A DNA stretch of 64,000 bases from Agrococcus sediminis (GCF_007923295.1 NZ_VOIR01000019.1:1-64000); one strand, 5' to 3'. Counted from the first letter of the stretch, positions 49,588 through 60,674 are shown. The notes: generated by a model from the sequence alone, not told the origin. Numbers and translations: made by a program.

Positions 49588-50745
49588 ATGACCGCATCGA
49601 CGACCGACGGGTTCTCGACCCGGGCCATCCACGACGGGCAGGACTTCGACCCGCGCACGGGCGCCGTCATCCCGCCCATCTTCATGACCTCGACGTTCGT
49701 GCAGGACGGCGTGGGCGGGTTCCGCGACGGCTACGAGTACTCGCGCGGCGGCAACCCCAGCCGCGACGCGCTGCAGCTGCAGCTCGCGAGCCTCGAGGGC
49801 GGCACGCACGCCTTCGCGTTCGGCTCAGGCCTCGCCGCCGAGGACGCGGTGCTGCGCGCCGCCCTGCAGCCCGGCGACCACGTGCTCATGGGCAACGACG
49901 TCTACGGCGGCACCCACCGGCTCGTCTCGAAGATCTGGGAGCGCTGGGGCATCGAGCTGTCGACCGCCGACGCCTCCGACCTCGACGCGGTGCGCGCCGC
50001 GATGCGGCCCAGCACGCGGATGCTGTGGGTCGAGACGCCGTCGAACCCGCTCATGAAGGTGGCCGACCTCCCGGCGCTCGCCGAGCTCGGCCACGACGCG
50101 GGCGCGCTCGTCGTCGCCGACAACACGTTCGCCACGCCCTACCTGCAGCAGCCGCTCGGGCTCGGCGCCGACGTCGTCGTGCACTCGACGACGAAGTACA
50201 TCGGCGGCCACTCCGACCTCGTCGGCGGCGCCGCGATCACGGGCGACGCCGAGCTGGCCGAGCGCATCGGCTTCCAGCAGTTCGCGGTCGGCGCGGTCAA
50301 CAGCCCCTTCGACGCGTGGCTCACCTCGCGGTCGCTCAAGACGCTCGCGGTGCGCGTCGAGCGGCACTGCACCAACGCGCAGGCCGTCGCCGAGTCGCTC
50401 GTCGGCCACCCGGCGGTCTCGGCCGTGCACTACCCGGGCCTGCCCGACCACCCGCAGCACGCGCTCGCGGCGCGGCAGATGCGCGGCTTCGGCGGCATGG
50501 TGTCGCTGCAGCTCGCAGGCGGCGCGCAAGCGGCGCTCGAGCTCGTGCGGCACACGCGGCTGTTCCAGCTCGCGGAGTCGCTCGGCGGCGTCGAGTCGCT
50601 CGTCTGCTACCCCTCCGAGATGACGCACGCGTCGGTGCGGGGCACCGAGCTCGAGGTGCCGGCCGACCTCCTGCGGCTCTCGGTGGGCCTCGAGGAGGCC
50701 GACGACCTGATCGCCGACCTGCAGCAGGCGCTCGGGCGCCTCTAG
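49588..50745 (+). CDS. metB: Cystathionine gamma-synthase (or gamma-lyase)
   Basis: PLP enzyme of 385 residues of the Cys/Met metabolism family. The PLP Lys is in VHSTTKYIGGHSD near 199. TRAIHDGQ near the start, EYSRGGNP and NTFATPYLQQPL are family landmarks. Next to cbs, a reverse transsulfuration lyase is as likely as a synthase; sequence alone does not decide. GGAGG sits 7 nt before the ATG at 49588; an ATG at 49582 overlaps the cbs stop but is too close to the ribosome binding site. Its stop shares CTAG with the convergent DeoR gene. Confidence 0.88.
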   Translation: MTASTTDGFSTRAIHDGQDFDPRTGAVIPPIFMTSTFVQDGVGGFRDGYEYSRGGNPSRDALQLQLASLEGGTHAFAFGSGLAAEDAVLRAALQPGDHVLMGNDVYGGTHRLVSKIWERWGIELSTADASDLDAVRAAMRPSTRMLWVETPSNPLMKVADLPALAELGHDAGALVVADNTFATPYLQQPLGLGADVVVHSTTKYIGGHSDLVGGAAITGDAELAERIGFQQFAVGAVNSPFDAWLTSRSLKTLAVRVERHCTNAQAVAESLVGHPAVSAVHYPGLPDHPQHALAARQMRGFGGMVSLQLAGGAQAALELVRHTRLFQLAESLGGVESLVCYPSEMTHASVRGTELEVPADLLRLSVGLEEADDLIADLQQALGRL

Positions 50746-51566
50746 GCGACGATCAGGCGGCCGACCGCGCGGCGGGCGGCGCGGGCGGATGCCTCGGGCA
50801 CGGCACGGTCGGTGACGAGCACGTCGAGCTCGTCGAGGGTCGCGAACGAGGCGAGCGCCTGCACGCCCCACTTCGAGGCGTCGACGAGCGCGACCGTCGT
50901 GCGGGCGGCGGCCATGAGGGCGCGGTTCGTCTCGGCCTCGGCGAGGGTGGGGGAGGTGCAGCCCCGTTCGGCGTCGATGCCGTGCGCGCCGAGGAAGAGC
51001 GCGTCGAGCCCGATCATCGCCGCGGCGCGGTTGGCGACCGGGCCGACGAGCGCGTCGGAGCGGGTGCGCTCGCCGCCGGTGAGCACGACGCCGTCGCGGT
51101 CGGGCAGCGCGAGCGCGACGGGCAGCGAGTTGGTGACGATCGTGACGCCGGGCACCGCGGCGGCGAGCCGCGCGAGGGCGAGCGCGGTCGTGCCGCCGCC
51201 GATGCCGATCGCGGTGCCGGGCCGCACGAGCGCGAGCGCCGCCTGGGCGATGCGCTGCTTCTCGTCGCGGTGCAGCGCCGCCTTCGCGAGCGGCGCGGGC
51301 TCGTCGGTGACGGGCGGCCTGCGCAGCCGCACGCCGCCGCGCACGCGCTCGATGCGGCCGTCGGCGTCGAGGCGGTCGGCGTCGCGCCGCACGGTCATGG
51401 GCGAGACGCCGAGCGCCGAGGCGAGGTCGGCGACGCGGGCGGTGCCGGCGCCGGCCAGGTGGGCGAGGATGCGCTCGCGCCGCTCGACGTCGAGCAGCCC
51501 GGCCTCGAGCGGGCCGGACTCGGGCCGCTCGCCGCGCGCCAGCCGGGGTGTGCGTTCCTCGACCAT
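50742..51566 (-). CDS. DeoR-family transcriptional regulator of the galactose genes
   Basis: A 274-residue repressor. The N-terminal helix-turn-helix is ERRERILAHLAGAGTARVAD followed by LASALGVSPMTVRRDADRLD near 28-65, the DeoR signature. The C-terminal sugar-phosphate sensor domain has GIGGGTTALALA and TLAEAETNRALM. It is divergent from galT, so galactose or a derived phosphate is the likely inducer. The start ATG lies at 51564-51566, within a candidate operator, suggesting autoregulation. Confidence 0.9.
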   Translation of the reverse strand: MVEERTPRLARGERPESGPLEAGLLDVERRERILAHLAGAGTARVADLASALGVSPMTVRRDADRLDADGRIERVRGGVRLRRPPVTDEPAPLAKAALHRDEKQRIAQAALALVRPGTAIGIGGGTTALALARLAAAVPGVTIVTNSLPVALALPDRDGVVLTGGERTRSDALVGPVANRAAAMIGLDALFLGAHGIDAERGCTSPTLAEAETNRALMAAARTTVALVDASKWGVQALASFATLDELDVLVTDRAVPEASARAARRAVGRLIVA

Positions 51567-51581
51567 GCGAACACTTTCGCA
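51566..51581. promoter_or_regulatory. Candidate DeoR operator
   Basis: TGCGAACACTTTCGCA is an inverted repeat with perfect 6-bp arms and a 4-bp centre. It begins at the first base of the deoR start codon and lies 42 bp upstream of galT. Confidence 0.5.
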
Positions 51582-51611
51582 CAGGAGCGCGCATGAGCGC
51601 ACGCGTTCGGG

Positions 51612-51617
51612 CATGAT
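51612..51617 (+). promoter_or_regulatory. Likely -10 box of galT (CATGAT)
   Basis: CATGAT stands 6 nt before the GTG at 51624. Confidence 0.45.
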
Positions 51618-51623
51618 CGAGGC

Positions 51624-52785
51624 GTGACCGGCATCCGACAGACCAGCGCGCGCCTCGCCGACGGGCGCGAGATCGTCTACTTCGACGACCCGGGCACGCC
51701 GGCCCGCGAGCGCCGCCTCGACGTGCGCGCGCTCGACCCCCGCCCCGCGACGCCGACGATGCGGTACGACGCGCTCGCCGGCGACTGGATCACCGTCGCC
51801 ACCGCCCGGCAGGGCCGCGTGCACCTGCCGCCCGCCGACGCCGACCCGCTCGCGCCGCAGTCGCCCGGCAACCCGAGCGAGATCCCCGACGACTACGACG
51901 TCGCCGTCTTCGAGAACCGGTCGCCCTCGTTCGGGCCCGGCACCGCATTCGACCTCCCCGGCGCCTCCGCGCCCACCGAGGGCGAGCGCGAGGCGCTCAC
52001 CGCGATCGGCGCCACCCGCCCCGCCGTCGGCCGCTGCGAGGTCGTGAGCTTCAGCCCCGACCACGCGGGCTCGTTCGGCACCCAGCCGACGCTCCGCGCC
52101 CGCACGGTCGTCGAGGCGTGGGCGTCGCGCACCGCCGCGCTCAGCGTCGTGCCGGGCGTCGAGCACGTCTTCCCGTTCGAGAACCGCGGCGTCGAGATCG
52201 GCGTGACGCTGCCGCACCCGCACGGCCAGGTCTACGCCTATCCCTTCGTGCCCCCGCGCATCCGCCGCATCTGCGCCGCCGTCGACGAGCACGGGCCCGG
52301 CCTCTTCGCCGAGCTGCTCGACGCCGAGCGTGAGGGCCCGCGCGTGCTCATCGCCGGCGAGCGCTTCACCGCCTTCGTGCCCTTCGCGGCACGCTGGCCG
52401 GTCGAGGTGCAGCTCATGGCGCACCGCCACGTGCCCGACCTCGCCGCGACCACCAGCGCGGAGCGCGACGAGCTCGCGACGCTGACGCTGCGCATCGCGC
52501 GCGCGCTCGACGCGCTCTACGACGCCCCGCTGCCCTACATCGCCGCCTGGGTGCAGGCGCCGGTCCACGAGCACCGCGACGACGTGCGGCTGCACTGGCA
52601 CGTGACGAGCCCGCGCCGGGCGGCCGACAAGCTGAAGTTCCTCGCCGGCAGCGAGGCCGCGATGGGCGCGTGGGTGGGCGACATCAGCCCGGAGGACGGC
52701 GCGGCTCGCCTGCGCGACGCGATCGCGCGTGCCGACGAGCAGCACCCGGTGGAGCCGCTCGCGCGCACGCAGGAGGAGACGACGG

Positions 52786-52793
<8 letters not shown>
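51624..52793 (+). CDS. galT: Galactose-1-phosphate uridylyltransferase
   Basis: A 389-residue Leloir-pathway enzyme that swaps UMP between UDP-glucose and galactose-1-phosphate. The HIT-like active site is TLPHPHGQVYAYPFVPP near 193-209, with the nucleophilic His in HPHGQ. ENRSPSFGPG near 95 and HRHVPDL near 275 are also family blocks. The GTG start at 51624 follows the -10 box. It overlaps galK by 8 bp. Confidence 0.95.
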
Positions 52794-53930
<1,137 letters not shown>

Positions 53931-53934
<4 letters not shown>

Positions 53935-54902
53935 CGCACTGGCTCGTCACCGGCGGCGCCGGGTACATCGGCGCCCACGTCGCCGAGGCGCTGCTCGCGA
54001 GCGGCCGCGAGGTGACGGTGCTCGACGACCTCTCGAGCGGGCAGCGCGGCTTCGCGCCGGCCGGCGCGCGGCTCGTCGTCGGCTCGATCCTCGACCGCGG
54101 CGACCTCGACGCGGCGCTCGCGGGCGTCGACGGCGTCGTGCACCTCGCGGGCTACAAGTACGCGGGGGAGTCGGTGCGCCGGCCGCTCCACACGTGGCGG
54201 CAGAACGTCAGCGGCACGATCGAGCTGCTCGAGGCGATGCGCGCGCACGGCGTGCACCGCATCGTCTTCTCGTCGAGCGCCGGCGTCTACGGCACGCCCG
54301 ACGTCGACCGCGTCACCGAGGCCACGCCGCCCGCGCCCGAGTCGCCGTACGGCGAGACGAAGCTCGCGGGCGAGCTGCTGCTCGCCGACGAGCGCCGCCG
54401 CGCCGAGCTCGAGGGCTCGACGATGCAGGCCGTGGCCCTGCGCTACTTCAACGTCATCGGCTCGGCGACCGACCGCATCCGCGACACGAGCCCGCACAAC
54501 CTCGTGCCGAAGGTGCTCGACGCGCTCGCCCGCGGCGAGGCGCCGCAGATCAACGGCGACGACTACCCGACGCCCGACGGCACGTGCGTGCGCGACTGGG
54601 TGCACGTCGGCGACGTCGCCCTCGCGCACGTCGCCGCCGCCGGGCGCATGGAGCGCGGCGAGCCGCTCGAGCCGGTCTACAACCTCGGCAGCGGCGACGG
54701 AGCCTCGGTGCGCGAGGTGCTCGCCGCGATCGGCCGGGCGGCCGGCGTCGACGTCGAGCCCCGCGTCACCGCGCGACGGCCCGGCGACCCCGCGCGCATC
54801 GTCGCCGACGGCGCGCTCGCGGCGCGCGACCTCGACTGGCGCATGCGCCACTCGCTCGACGCGATGGTGGCGTCGGCCGTGCGCTCGGCCCGCTCGGGCT
54901 GA
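53931..54902 (+). CDS. galE: UDP-glucose 4-epimerase
   Basis: NAD-dependent epimerase of 323 residues. The NAD motif VTGGAGYIGAHVAEAL is at 6-21; catalytic SSSAGVYG is near 115-122 and YGETK near 139-143. It closes the Leloir pathway by turning UDP-galactose into UDP-glucose. The last gene of galTKE, whose end is followed by a large palindrome. Confidence 0.95.
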
Positions 54903-54964
54903 GCCGCAGCACCCGCCCCTCCCGCCCGCATCCGCGCCGCCCCTCTCAGCTCGCCCGGGTCGCT

Positions 54965-55058
54965 GGCACAACGCAAGCCGCGGCGCGCGCTTCCGCGGCG
55001 GATCCGGCGGGAGTGGCGGATCCGCCGCTGCATTCTCCGCGCGGGCTTGCGTTGTGCC
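54965..55058. repeat. Large nested palindrome between galE and the MFS gene
   Basis: The outer arms ggcacaacgcaagcc (54965-54979) and ggcttgcgttgtgcc (55044-55058) are perfect 15-bp inverted copies. Inside, gcggcggatccg (54995-55006) and cggatccgccgc (55017-55028) form a perfect 12-bp inner stem. It lies between two convergent genes. It is larger than a plain terminator and could be a repeated palindromic element. No other feature is visible in the 207-bp gap. Confidence 0.85.
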
Positions 55059-55109
55059 GGGGCCGGGTGGCGGCCCGAGGGGCAGACGGTGCGGGAGGCG
55101 CCCCGAGGC

Positions 55110-56456
55110 CTACTCGAGCGCCTTGCCGCGCTGCTCGGGCAGCGTCCACGCGGCGACCGCGGCGATCGCGAACGCCGCGGCGAAGACGCCGAACAGCAGC
55201 ATCGAGCCGCCGGCGCCGAGCAGCAGCGGCACCGCGAGCGGCGCGAGGATCGACGCGATGCGCCCGAACCCGGCGGCCGCGCCGGTGCCCGTGCCGCGCA
55301 CGTTCGTCGGGTACAGCTCCGGACCGATGGCGTAGAGCGCGCCCCACGCACCCAGGTTGAAGAACGAGAGCGTGCAGCCCGCGGCGATGATCATCGCCTC
55401 CGTCGACGCCGTGCCGTACCAGGCGGCGGCGAGGGCCGAGCCGATGAGGAAGACGGTGAGCGTCGGGCGGCGGCCCCACTTCTCGATGAGGAACGCGGCG
55501 GCCGCGTAGCCCGGCAGCTGCGCCACGGTGATGATGAGCGTGAACTCGAAGGAGCGCACGAGCGAGAAGCCCTGCTCGACGAGCAGCGACGGGATCCAGA
55601 TGAACGTCCCGTAGTACGAGAAGTTGATGCCGAACCAGACGATCCAGAGCGCGATCGTGCGGCGGCGGAGCGCCGACGACCAGATCGACACCGAGGGCTC
55701 GGCCGGCGCGCCCGCCGGCGCATCCGCCACAGGCTCGGCAGCCGGCGATGACGGCGCGCGCACGCCCGCGGCCTCCTCGAAGCGACGCACGGTGCGCTCT
55801 GCCTCCGCGACGCGGCCCTTCGACTCGAGGTAGCGCACCGACTCGGGCATGCCGAAGCGCACCACCGCCGAGAAGAGCGCCGGCGCCATGCCGATCGCGA
55901 GGCCCCAGCGCCAGCCGTCGTCGGAGGCCCCGATGACGAAGGTGCCGATCACGGCGGCCGCGATCCAGCCGACCGCCCAGAACGCCTCGAGCCACACGAC
56001 CACGCGGCCGCGGATGCGCCGGGGCGCGAACTCGCTCACGAGCGTCGACGCGACGGGCAGCTCGCCGCCGAGCCCAAGCCCCACCACGAAGCGCAGCGCC
56101 AGCAGCGCCGCGAGCGAGCCGACGAGCGCCGAGGCGCCGGTCGCGAGCCCGTAGACGAGGAGCGTGAGCGCGAAGACGCTGCGGCGCCCGATGCGGTCGG
56201 CGAGCAGGCCGCCGACGGTCGCGCCGATCGCCATGCCGACGAAGCCGATCGACGCGATCCAGCTCGTCTCGGTGCGGTCGAGGCTCCACTGCTGCGCGAG
56301 CGCGGCGATCACGAACGAGACGAGGCCGACGTCCATGGCGTCGAGCGCCCAGCCGATGCCGGAGGTGCCGAGCAGGCGTCCGTGCCGGCGGGTGAAGGGC
56401 AGGCGGTCGAGCCGCTCGGAGCGGGTGGCGCCGTCGGCTGGCGGGAGGGCGGTCAT
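55110..56456 (-). CDS. MFS transporter, sugar/organic-acid porter type
   Basis: A 448-residue proton-coupled transporter with 12 predicted helices in two halves. LLADRIGRRSVF after helix 2 and RFVVGLGLGGELPVASTLVSEF are porter signatures; LIEKWGRRPT recurs in the second half. A charged loop of about 60 residues joins the halves. The substrate is unknown; aromatic acids and sugars are both common for this subfamily. It converges on galE across the palindrome. Confidence 0.88.
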   Translation of the reverse strand: MTALPPADGATRSERLDRLPFTRRHGRLLGTSGIGWALDAMDVGLVSFVIAALAQQWSLDRTETSWIASIGFVGMAIGATVGGLLADRIGRRSVFALTLLVYGLATGASALVGSLAALLALRFVVGLGLGGELPVASTLVSEFAPRRIRGRVVVWLEAFWAVGWIAAAVIGTFVIGASDDGWRWGLAIGMAPALFSAVVRFGMPESVRYLESKGRVAEAERTVRRFEEAAGVRAPSSPAAEPVADAPAGAPAEPSVSIWSSALRRRTIALWIVWFGINFSYYGTFIWIPSLLVEQGFSLVRSFEFTLIITVAQLPGYAAAAFLIEKWGRRPTLTVFLIGSALAAAWYGTASTEAMIIAAGCTLSFFNLGAWGALYAIGPELYPTNVRGTGTGAAAGFGRIASILAPLAVPLLLGAGGSMLLFGVFAAAFAIAAVAAWTLPEQRGKALE

Positions 56457-56530
56457 GCGGGGCCTCTCGTCGGTGGCGCAGCGGCGGCGCCGAACGCGTC
56501 CACGATAGTGCGGGGCGCATCCCGCGCGGA

Positions 56531-56536
56531 TACCGT
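56531..56536 (+). promoter_or_regulatory. Likely -10 box of the SRPBCC gene (TACCGT)
   Basis: TACCGT stands 6 nt before the ATG at 56543. Confidence 0.45.
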
Positions 56537-56542
56537 GGGCGC

Positions 56543-56995
56543 ATGACCGACACCCCCGAGATCCCCGAGATACCCGCCGATGCCGAGACGGTCGAGGTCG
56601 ACGCCTTCGTGACGGCGTCGACGGATGCGGTGTGGGAGCTCTTCACGACGGCCGCCGGCCTCGAGCAGTGGTGGTGGCCGATGTTCGACGACACCCGCTA
56701 CGAGGTCGACGCGCAGGAGGGCGGCTGGTACCGCATCCGCACGTCGACCGGCGGCTTCGGCGTGCAGGGCCGCTACCTGCAGCTCGACGAGGGCAAGCGG
56801 ATCGTGCAGAGCTGGGACTGGCTCGGCGGCGCCGAGGAGGGGGAGCGCTTCGAGCAGCTCGTGGTGGTCGACTTCGCCGAGACCGGCGACGGCACGCACA
56901 TCCGCGTGACGCAGACCGCGGCCCTCGACGAGGTCGACGACCTGCGCGACGGCTGGCAGGACACGCTCACGCGCCTGGAGGAGCTGCTCGACTGA
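56543..56995 (+). CDS. SRPBCC/AHSA1-type ligand-binding protein
   Basis: A 150-residue helix-grip protein. VEVDAFVTASTDAVWELFTT and the helix AGLEQWWWPMFDDT open the fold; GGWYRIRTSTGGFGVQGRYL and RIVQSWDWLGG are strands, and the C-terminal helix is GWQDTLTRLEELLD. A hydrophobic pocket is likely. Unrelated in sequence detail to the SRPBCC protein at 26247. The gene stands between the MFS transporter and the arabinose regulator. Confidence 0.78.
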   Translation: MTDTPEIPEIPADAETVEVDAFVTASTDAVWELFTTAAGLEQWWWPMFDDTRYEVDAQEGGWYRIRTSTGGFGVQGRYLQLDEGKRIVQSWDWLGGAEEGERFEQLVVVDFAETGDGTHIRVTQTAALDEVDDLRDGWQDTLTRLEELLD

Positions 56996-57000
56996 CCCTA

Positions 57001-57012
57001 CGAAACGGTCAC
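57001..57012. promoter_or_regulatory. Candidate LacI-family operator upstream of its own gene
   Basis: cgaaacggtcac is found exactly, in inverted form, at 58156-58167 before araB. It lies 47 bp before the LacI ATG. Confidence 0.55.
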
Positions 57013-57059
57013 GCCGTGGGATGCTGTGATGACAGGGCAGCCCGAGGGGCGGAGGCGAG

Positions 57060-58070
57060 ATGGCGGAGGGCGCAGTGCGGCGGCCGAACATCCGCGACGT
57101 CGCGGCGCGCGCGGGCGTGAGCTACCAGACCGTCTCGCGGGCCCTCAACGGCCACCCGAACGTGCGGCCCGAGACGCTCGCGAAGGTCGAGGCGGCCATC
57201 GTCGAGCTCGGCTTCCGCCCGAACGCCGCGGCGCGCGCGCTCGTGCGGCGCAGCTCGCGCACCATCGGCCTGCTGACGCTCCCGACCACCGACTACGGCC
57301 CGCAGACGCAGGCGATCGCCATCGAGACCGCCGCCCGGGACGCCGGCTACCGCATCGTGCTGACGAACGCGGCGTCGACGAGCGTCGACGACCTCGCGGC
57401 GGGCCTGCGCTTCCTGCGCGAGACGAGCGTCGACGCGCTCGTGGTGAGCGTCGCCGAGACGTCGATGCTCGAGGCGCTCGCGCAGCTGTCGGTGGGCGTG
57501 CCGTACGTCACGCTCGAGCCGACCGGGCTCGCGTTCGGGCACAGCGTCGCCATCGACCAGCGGGTCGGGGCGCGGCTCGCGGTCGAGCACCTCGCCGGCC
57601 TCGGGCACCATCGCCTGTGGCACCTGCGCGGCCCCGACGGCTCGATCGACGCCGGCGCGCGCGCCCGCGGCTTCGCGGAGCGCACGGGCGAGCTGGGGCT
57701 CGCGAGCGAGGGCACCATGGTGGGCGACTGGAGCGCCGACTCGGGCTACGCGATCGGGCGGCGGATGCTCGCCGACGGCGCGCGGGCGGTGGTCGTCGCG
57801 AACGACCAGATGGCCCTCGGCCTCATGCACGCGTGCCGCGACGCGGGGCTCTCGGTGCCGGGCGACGTGTCGATCGTCGGCTTCGACGACGTGCCGGAGG
57901 CGGCGCACTACCCGACGGCGCTCACGACCGTGCGGCAGGAGTTCGAGCAGGTCGGCACGGCCGCGATGCGGGTGCTGCTCGACGACCTCGCCGGCCGCGC
58001 CGGCCTCGTGCACCTGCGCATCCCGCCGGTGCTCATCGAGCGCGGCTCGACCGCCGCGCCCGCGCCCTGA
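57060..58070 (+). CDS. araR: LacI-family regulator of the arabinose genes
   Basis: A 336-residue repressor. The helix-turn-helix is RDVAARAGVSYQTVSRALNG near 12-31, with the hinge helix FRPNAAARALVRRSS. The C-terminal sugar-binding domain includes SIVGFDDVPEAAHY near 285. It is followed by araBDA and has matching 12-bp sequences before itself and araB, so L-arabinose or a relative is the inferred effector. GGAGGCGAG precedes the ATG. Confidence 0.88.
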   Translation: MAEGAVRRPNIRDVAARAGVSYQTVSRALNGHPNVRPETLAKVEAAIVELGFRPNAAARALVRRSSRTIGLLTLPTTDYGPQTQAIAIETAARDAGYRIVLTNAASTSVDDLAAGLRFLRETSVDALVVSVAETSMLEALAQLSVGVPYVTLEPTGLAFGHSVAIDQRVGARLAVEHLAGLGHHRLWHLRGPDGSIDAGARARGFAERTGELGLASEGTMVGDWSADSGYAIGRRMLADGARAVVVANDQMALGLMHACRDAGLSVPGDVSIVGFDDVPEAAHYPTALTTVRQEFEQVGTAAMRVLLDDLAGRAGLVHLRIPPVLIERGSTAAPAP

Positions 58071-58155
58071 CCGCACGCCGCTGCTGCCGCGTGCCGTCGC
58101 GCCGGCGGCATCCCCGTGCCCGAAAGGTCACGATTCGATCACGACGTAGCGAATT

Positions 58156-58167
58156 GTGACCGTTTCG
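58156..58167. promoter_or_regulatory. Candidate LacI-family operator upstream of araB
   Basis: gtgaccgtttcg is the exact reverse complement of 57001-57012. A related ggtcacgattcg lies at about 58125-58136. Both are in the araB promoter region. Confidence 0.6.
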
Positions 58168-58239
58168 CATACAGTGGCGTCACTGCACCGCGGCAGCCGT
58201 CGCGAGCGCAGCCCGAAGCCACGACGACGGAGTCAGCGA

Positions 58240-59979
58240 ATGAGCGCAGCGAGCGAGACCTCGAGCAGCCCGGCGGGCATCCCCGCGGCCGCCGCCGCAG
58301 GCGATCAGCACGTCATCGGCATCGACTTCGGCACGCTGAGCGGGCGGGCGATCGTCGTCCGCGTCGCCGACGGCGCCGAGCTCGGCACCGCGGTGCACGA
58401 GTACGCCAACGCCGTGATCGACGACCGGCTCCCGGCGACCGGCGACCGCCTGCCGCCGGAATGGGCGCTGCAGGAGCCCAACGACTGGCTCGAGGTGCTG
58501 CGCCGCGCCGTCCCGGCCGCGCTCCACGCATCCGGCATCGACCCCGCGACCGTGATCGGCGTCGGCACCGACTTCACCGCATCCACCCCCATGCCCGTCA
58601 CGGCCGACGGCACGCCGCTGTGCCGCGTCGACGGCCTCGCCGGCCGGCCGCACGCCTACCCGAAGCTCTGGAAGCACCACGCCGCGCAGGCCCAGGCCGA
58701 CCGCATCAACGCCCTCGCCGAGGAGCGCGGGGAGCCGTGGCTCGCGCGCTACGGCGGCGCCATCTCGAGCGAGTGGGAGTTCGCCAAGGCGCTGCAGATC
58801 CTGGAGGAGGACCCGGAGGTCTACGCCGGCATCGACCACTGGGTCGAGGCGGCCGACTGGATCGTCTGGCAGCTCACCGGCGACTACGTGCGCAACGCCT
58901 GCACCGCCGGCTACAAGGGCATCCTGCAGGACGGCGCCTACCCGAGCCGCGACTACCTCGCCGCGCTCAACCCCGGCTTCGCCGACTTCGAGCGCAAGCT
59001 CGACGCGCACATCGGGCAGCTCGGCGAGCGCGCGGGCACGCTCACCGACGCCGCCGCCGCGCTCATGGGCCTGCCCGCCGGCATCGCCGTCGCGGTGGGC
59101 AACGTCGACGCGCACGTCACCGCGCCCGCCGCGAAGGCGACGGCACCCGGCGACATGCTCGCGATCATGGGCACGAGCACGTGCCACGTCATGTCGAGCG
59201 AGACGCTCACCGAGGTGCCCGGCATGTGCGGCGTCGTCGACGGCGGCATCGTCGCCGGCCAGTGGGGCTACGAGGCGGGCCAGTCGGGCGTCGGCGACAT
59301 CCTCGCCTGGTACGTCGCCAACCAGGTGCCGCCCGCGATCCACGACGCCGCGCGCGCCGCGGGGCGGAGCGTGCACGAGCACCTCACCGAGCTCGCGTGG
59401 GCCGAGCCGGTCGGCGCGCACGGGCTCATCGCGCTCGACTGGCACAACGGCAACCGCTCGGTGCTCGTCGACGCCAACCTCTCCGGGCTGCTCGTGGGCA
59501 CCACGATCGCGACCCGCGCCGAGCAGGTCTACCGCGCGCTCGTGGAGGCCACCGCCTTCGGCACGCGCGTGATCGTCGAGGCGTTCGCGGGGGCCGGCGT
59601 GCCCGTGCAGCGCTTCTTCGCCGCCGGCGGGCTGCTGCGCAACCGCCACCTCATGCAGACCTACGCCGACGTGCTCGGCATGCCGATCTCGGTGATCGGC
59701 AGCGAGCAGGGCCCCGCGCTCGGCTCGGCGATCCACGCCGCGGTCGCGGCCGGCGCCTACCCCGACACCGTCGCGGCCGGTGAGGCGATGGGCAACGTCG
59801 TGCACGACGCGTACGTGCCCGGTCCCGAGGCCGAGCCGTACGACGCCCTCTACCGCGAGTACCGAGAGCTGCACGACCTCTTCGGCCGCGGCGGCAGCGA
59901 CGTCATGCGGCGCCTCAAGGCCATCCGCCGCCAGGCGCTCGCGGGGGCCCAGCAGCCGGCCGCCGAGGTGCCCGCATGA
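58240..59979 (+). CDS. araB: Ribulokinase
   Basis: FGGY-family kinase of 579 residues phosphorylating L-ribulose. The first ATPase motif is [20 protein letters not shown] near 25-44; [12 protein letters not shown] and [12 protein letters not shown] follow. The C-terminal [20 protein letters not shown] block closes the fold. The ATG at 58240 has CGGAG upstream; a longer reading from 58156 would begin inside the operator and is rejected. It overlaps araD by four bases. Confidence 0.94.
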   Translation: MSAASETSSSPAGIPAAAAAGDQHVIGIDFGTLSGRAIVVRVADGAELGTAVHEYANAVIDDRLPATGDRLPPEWALQEPNDWLEVLRRAVPAALHASGIDPATVIGVGTDFTASTPMPVTADGTPLCRVDGLAGRPHAYPKLWKHHAAQAQADRINALAEERGEPWLARYGGAISSEWEFAKALQILEEDPEVYAGIDHWVEAADWIVWQLTGDYVRNACTAGYKGILQDGAYPSRDYLAALNPGFADFERKLDAHIGQLGERAGTLTDAAAALMGLPAGIAVAVGNVDAHVTAPAAKATAPGDMLAIMGTSTCHVMSSETLTEVPGMCGVVDGGIVAGQWGYEAGQSGVGDILAWYVANQVPPAIHDAARAAGRSVHEHLTELAWAEPVGAHGLIALDWHNGNRSVLVDANLSGLLVGTTIATRAEQVYRALVEATAFGTRVIVEAFAGAGVPVQRFFAAGGLLRNRHLMQTYADVLGMPISVIGSEQGPALGSAIHAAVAAGAYPDTVAAGEAMGNVVHDAYVPGPEAEPYDALYREYRELHDLFGRGGSDVMRRLKAIRRQALAGAQQPAAEVPA

Positions 59980-60674
59980 GCCGCGACGCCGCGATCCGCG
60001 CCGTCCGCGAGGAGGTCGCGGCGCTCCACGGCGAGCTCGTCCGCTACGGCCTCGTGGTCTGGACGGGCGGCAACGTCTCGGGCCGCGTGCCCGGCGAGGA
60101 GCTCTTCGTCATCAAGCCCTCCGGCGTCTCCTACGACGACCTCACCCCCGAGTCGATGATCCTGTGCGACCTCGACGGCCGCGTCGTGCCCGGCTCCCAG
60201 GGCTCCGAGCGCTCGCCGTCGAGCGACACCGCCGCCCACGCGCATGTCTACCGCCACATGCCCGAGGTGGGCGGCGTCGTGCACACGCACTCGACCTACG
60301 CGACCGCATGGGCGGCGCGCGGCGAGGCGATCCCGTGCCACATCACCGCGATGGCCGACGAGTTCGGCGGCGAGATCCCGATCGGCCCGTTCGCGATCAT
60401 CGGCGACGACTCGATCGGCCGCGGCATCGTCGAGACGCTCGCCGGGCACCGCTCGCGCGCCGTGCTCATGCAGAACCACGGCCCCTTCACGATCGGCCGC
60501 GACACGCGCGACGCCGTCAAGGCGGCCGTCATGTGCGAGGACGTCGCGCGCACCATGCACATCGCCCGCGCCGGCGGCGCCACGATCCCCATCGACCCCG
60601 CCGCGATCGATGCGCTCTTCGACCGCTACCAGCACGTCTACGGCCAGCAGGCCACGCAGGAGGACCACCAGTGA
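59976..60674 (+). CDS. araD: L-ribulose-5-phosphate 4-epimerase
   Basis: Class II aldolase-fold enzyme of 232 residues. [14 protein letters not shown] near 29-42, [10 protein letters not shown], and the zinc ligands in [11 protein letters not shown] near 102-112 with a later His (QNHGPFTIG) are typical. It makes D-xylulose-5-phosphate from L-ribulose-5-phosphate. Overlaps araB and araA by four bases each. Confidence 0.94.
   Translation: MSRDAAIRAVREEVAALHGELVRYGLVVWTGGNVSGRVPGEELFVIKPSGVSYDDLTPESMILCDLDGRVVPGSQGSERSPSSDTAAHAHVYRHMPEVGGVVHTHSTYATAWAARGEAIPCHITAMADEFGGEIPIGPFAIIGDDSIGRGIVETLAGHRSRAVLMQNHGPFTIGRDTRDAVKAAVMCEDVARTMHIARAGGATIPIDPAAIDALFDRYQHVYGQQATQEDHQ

Noticed and set aside
58156-58239. 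An upstream start for araB at 58156
   Set aside because: It would begin within the operator copy and add an Arg/Ser-rich segment not seen in ribulokinases.
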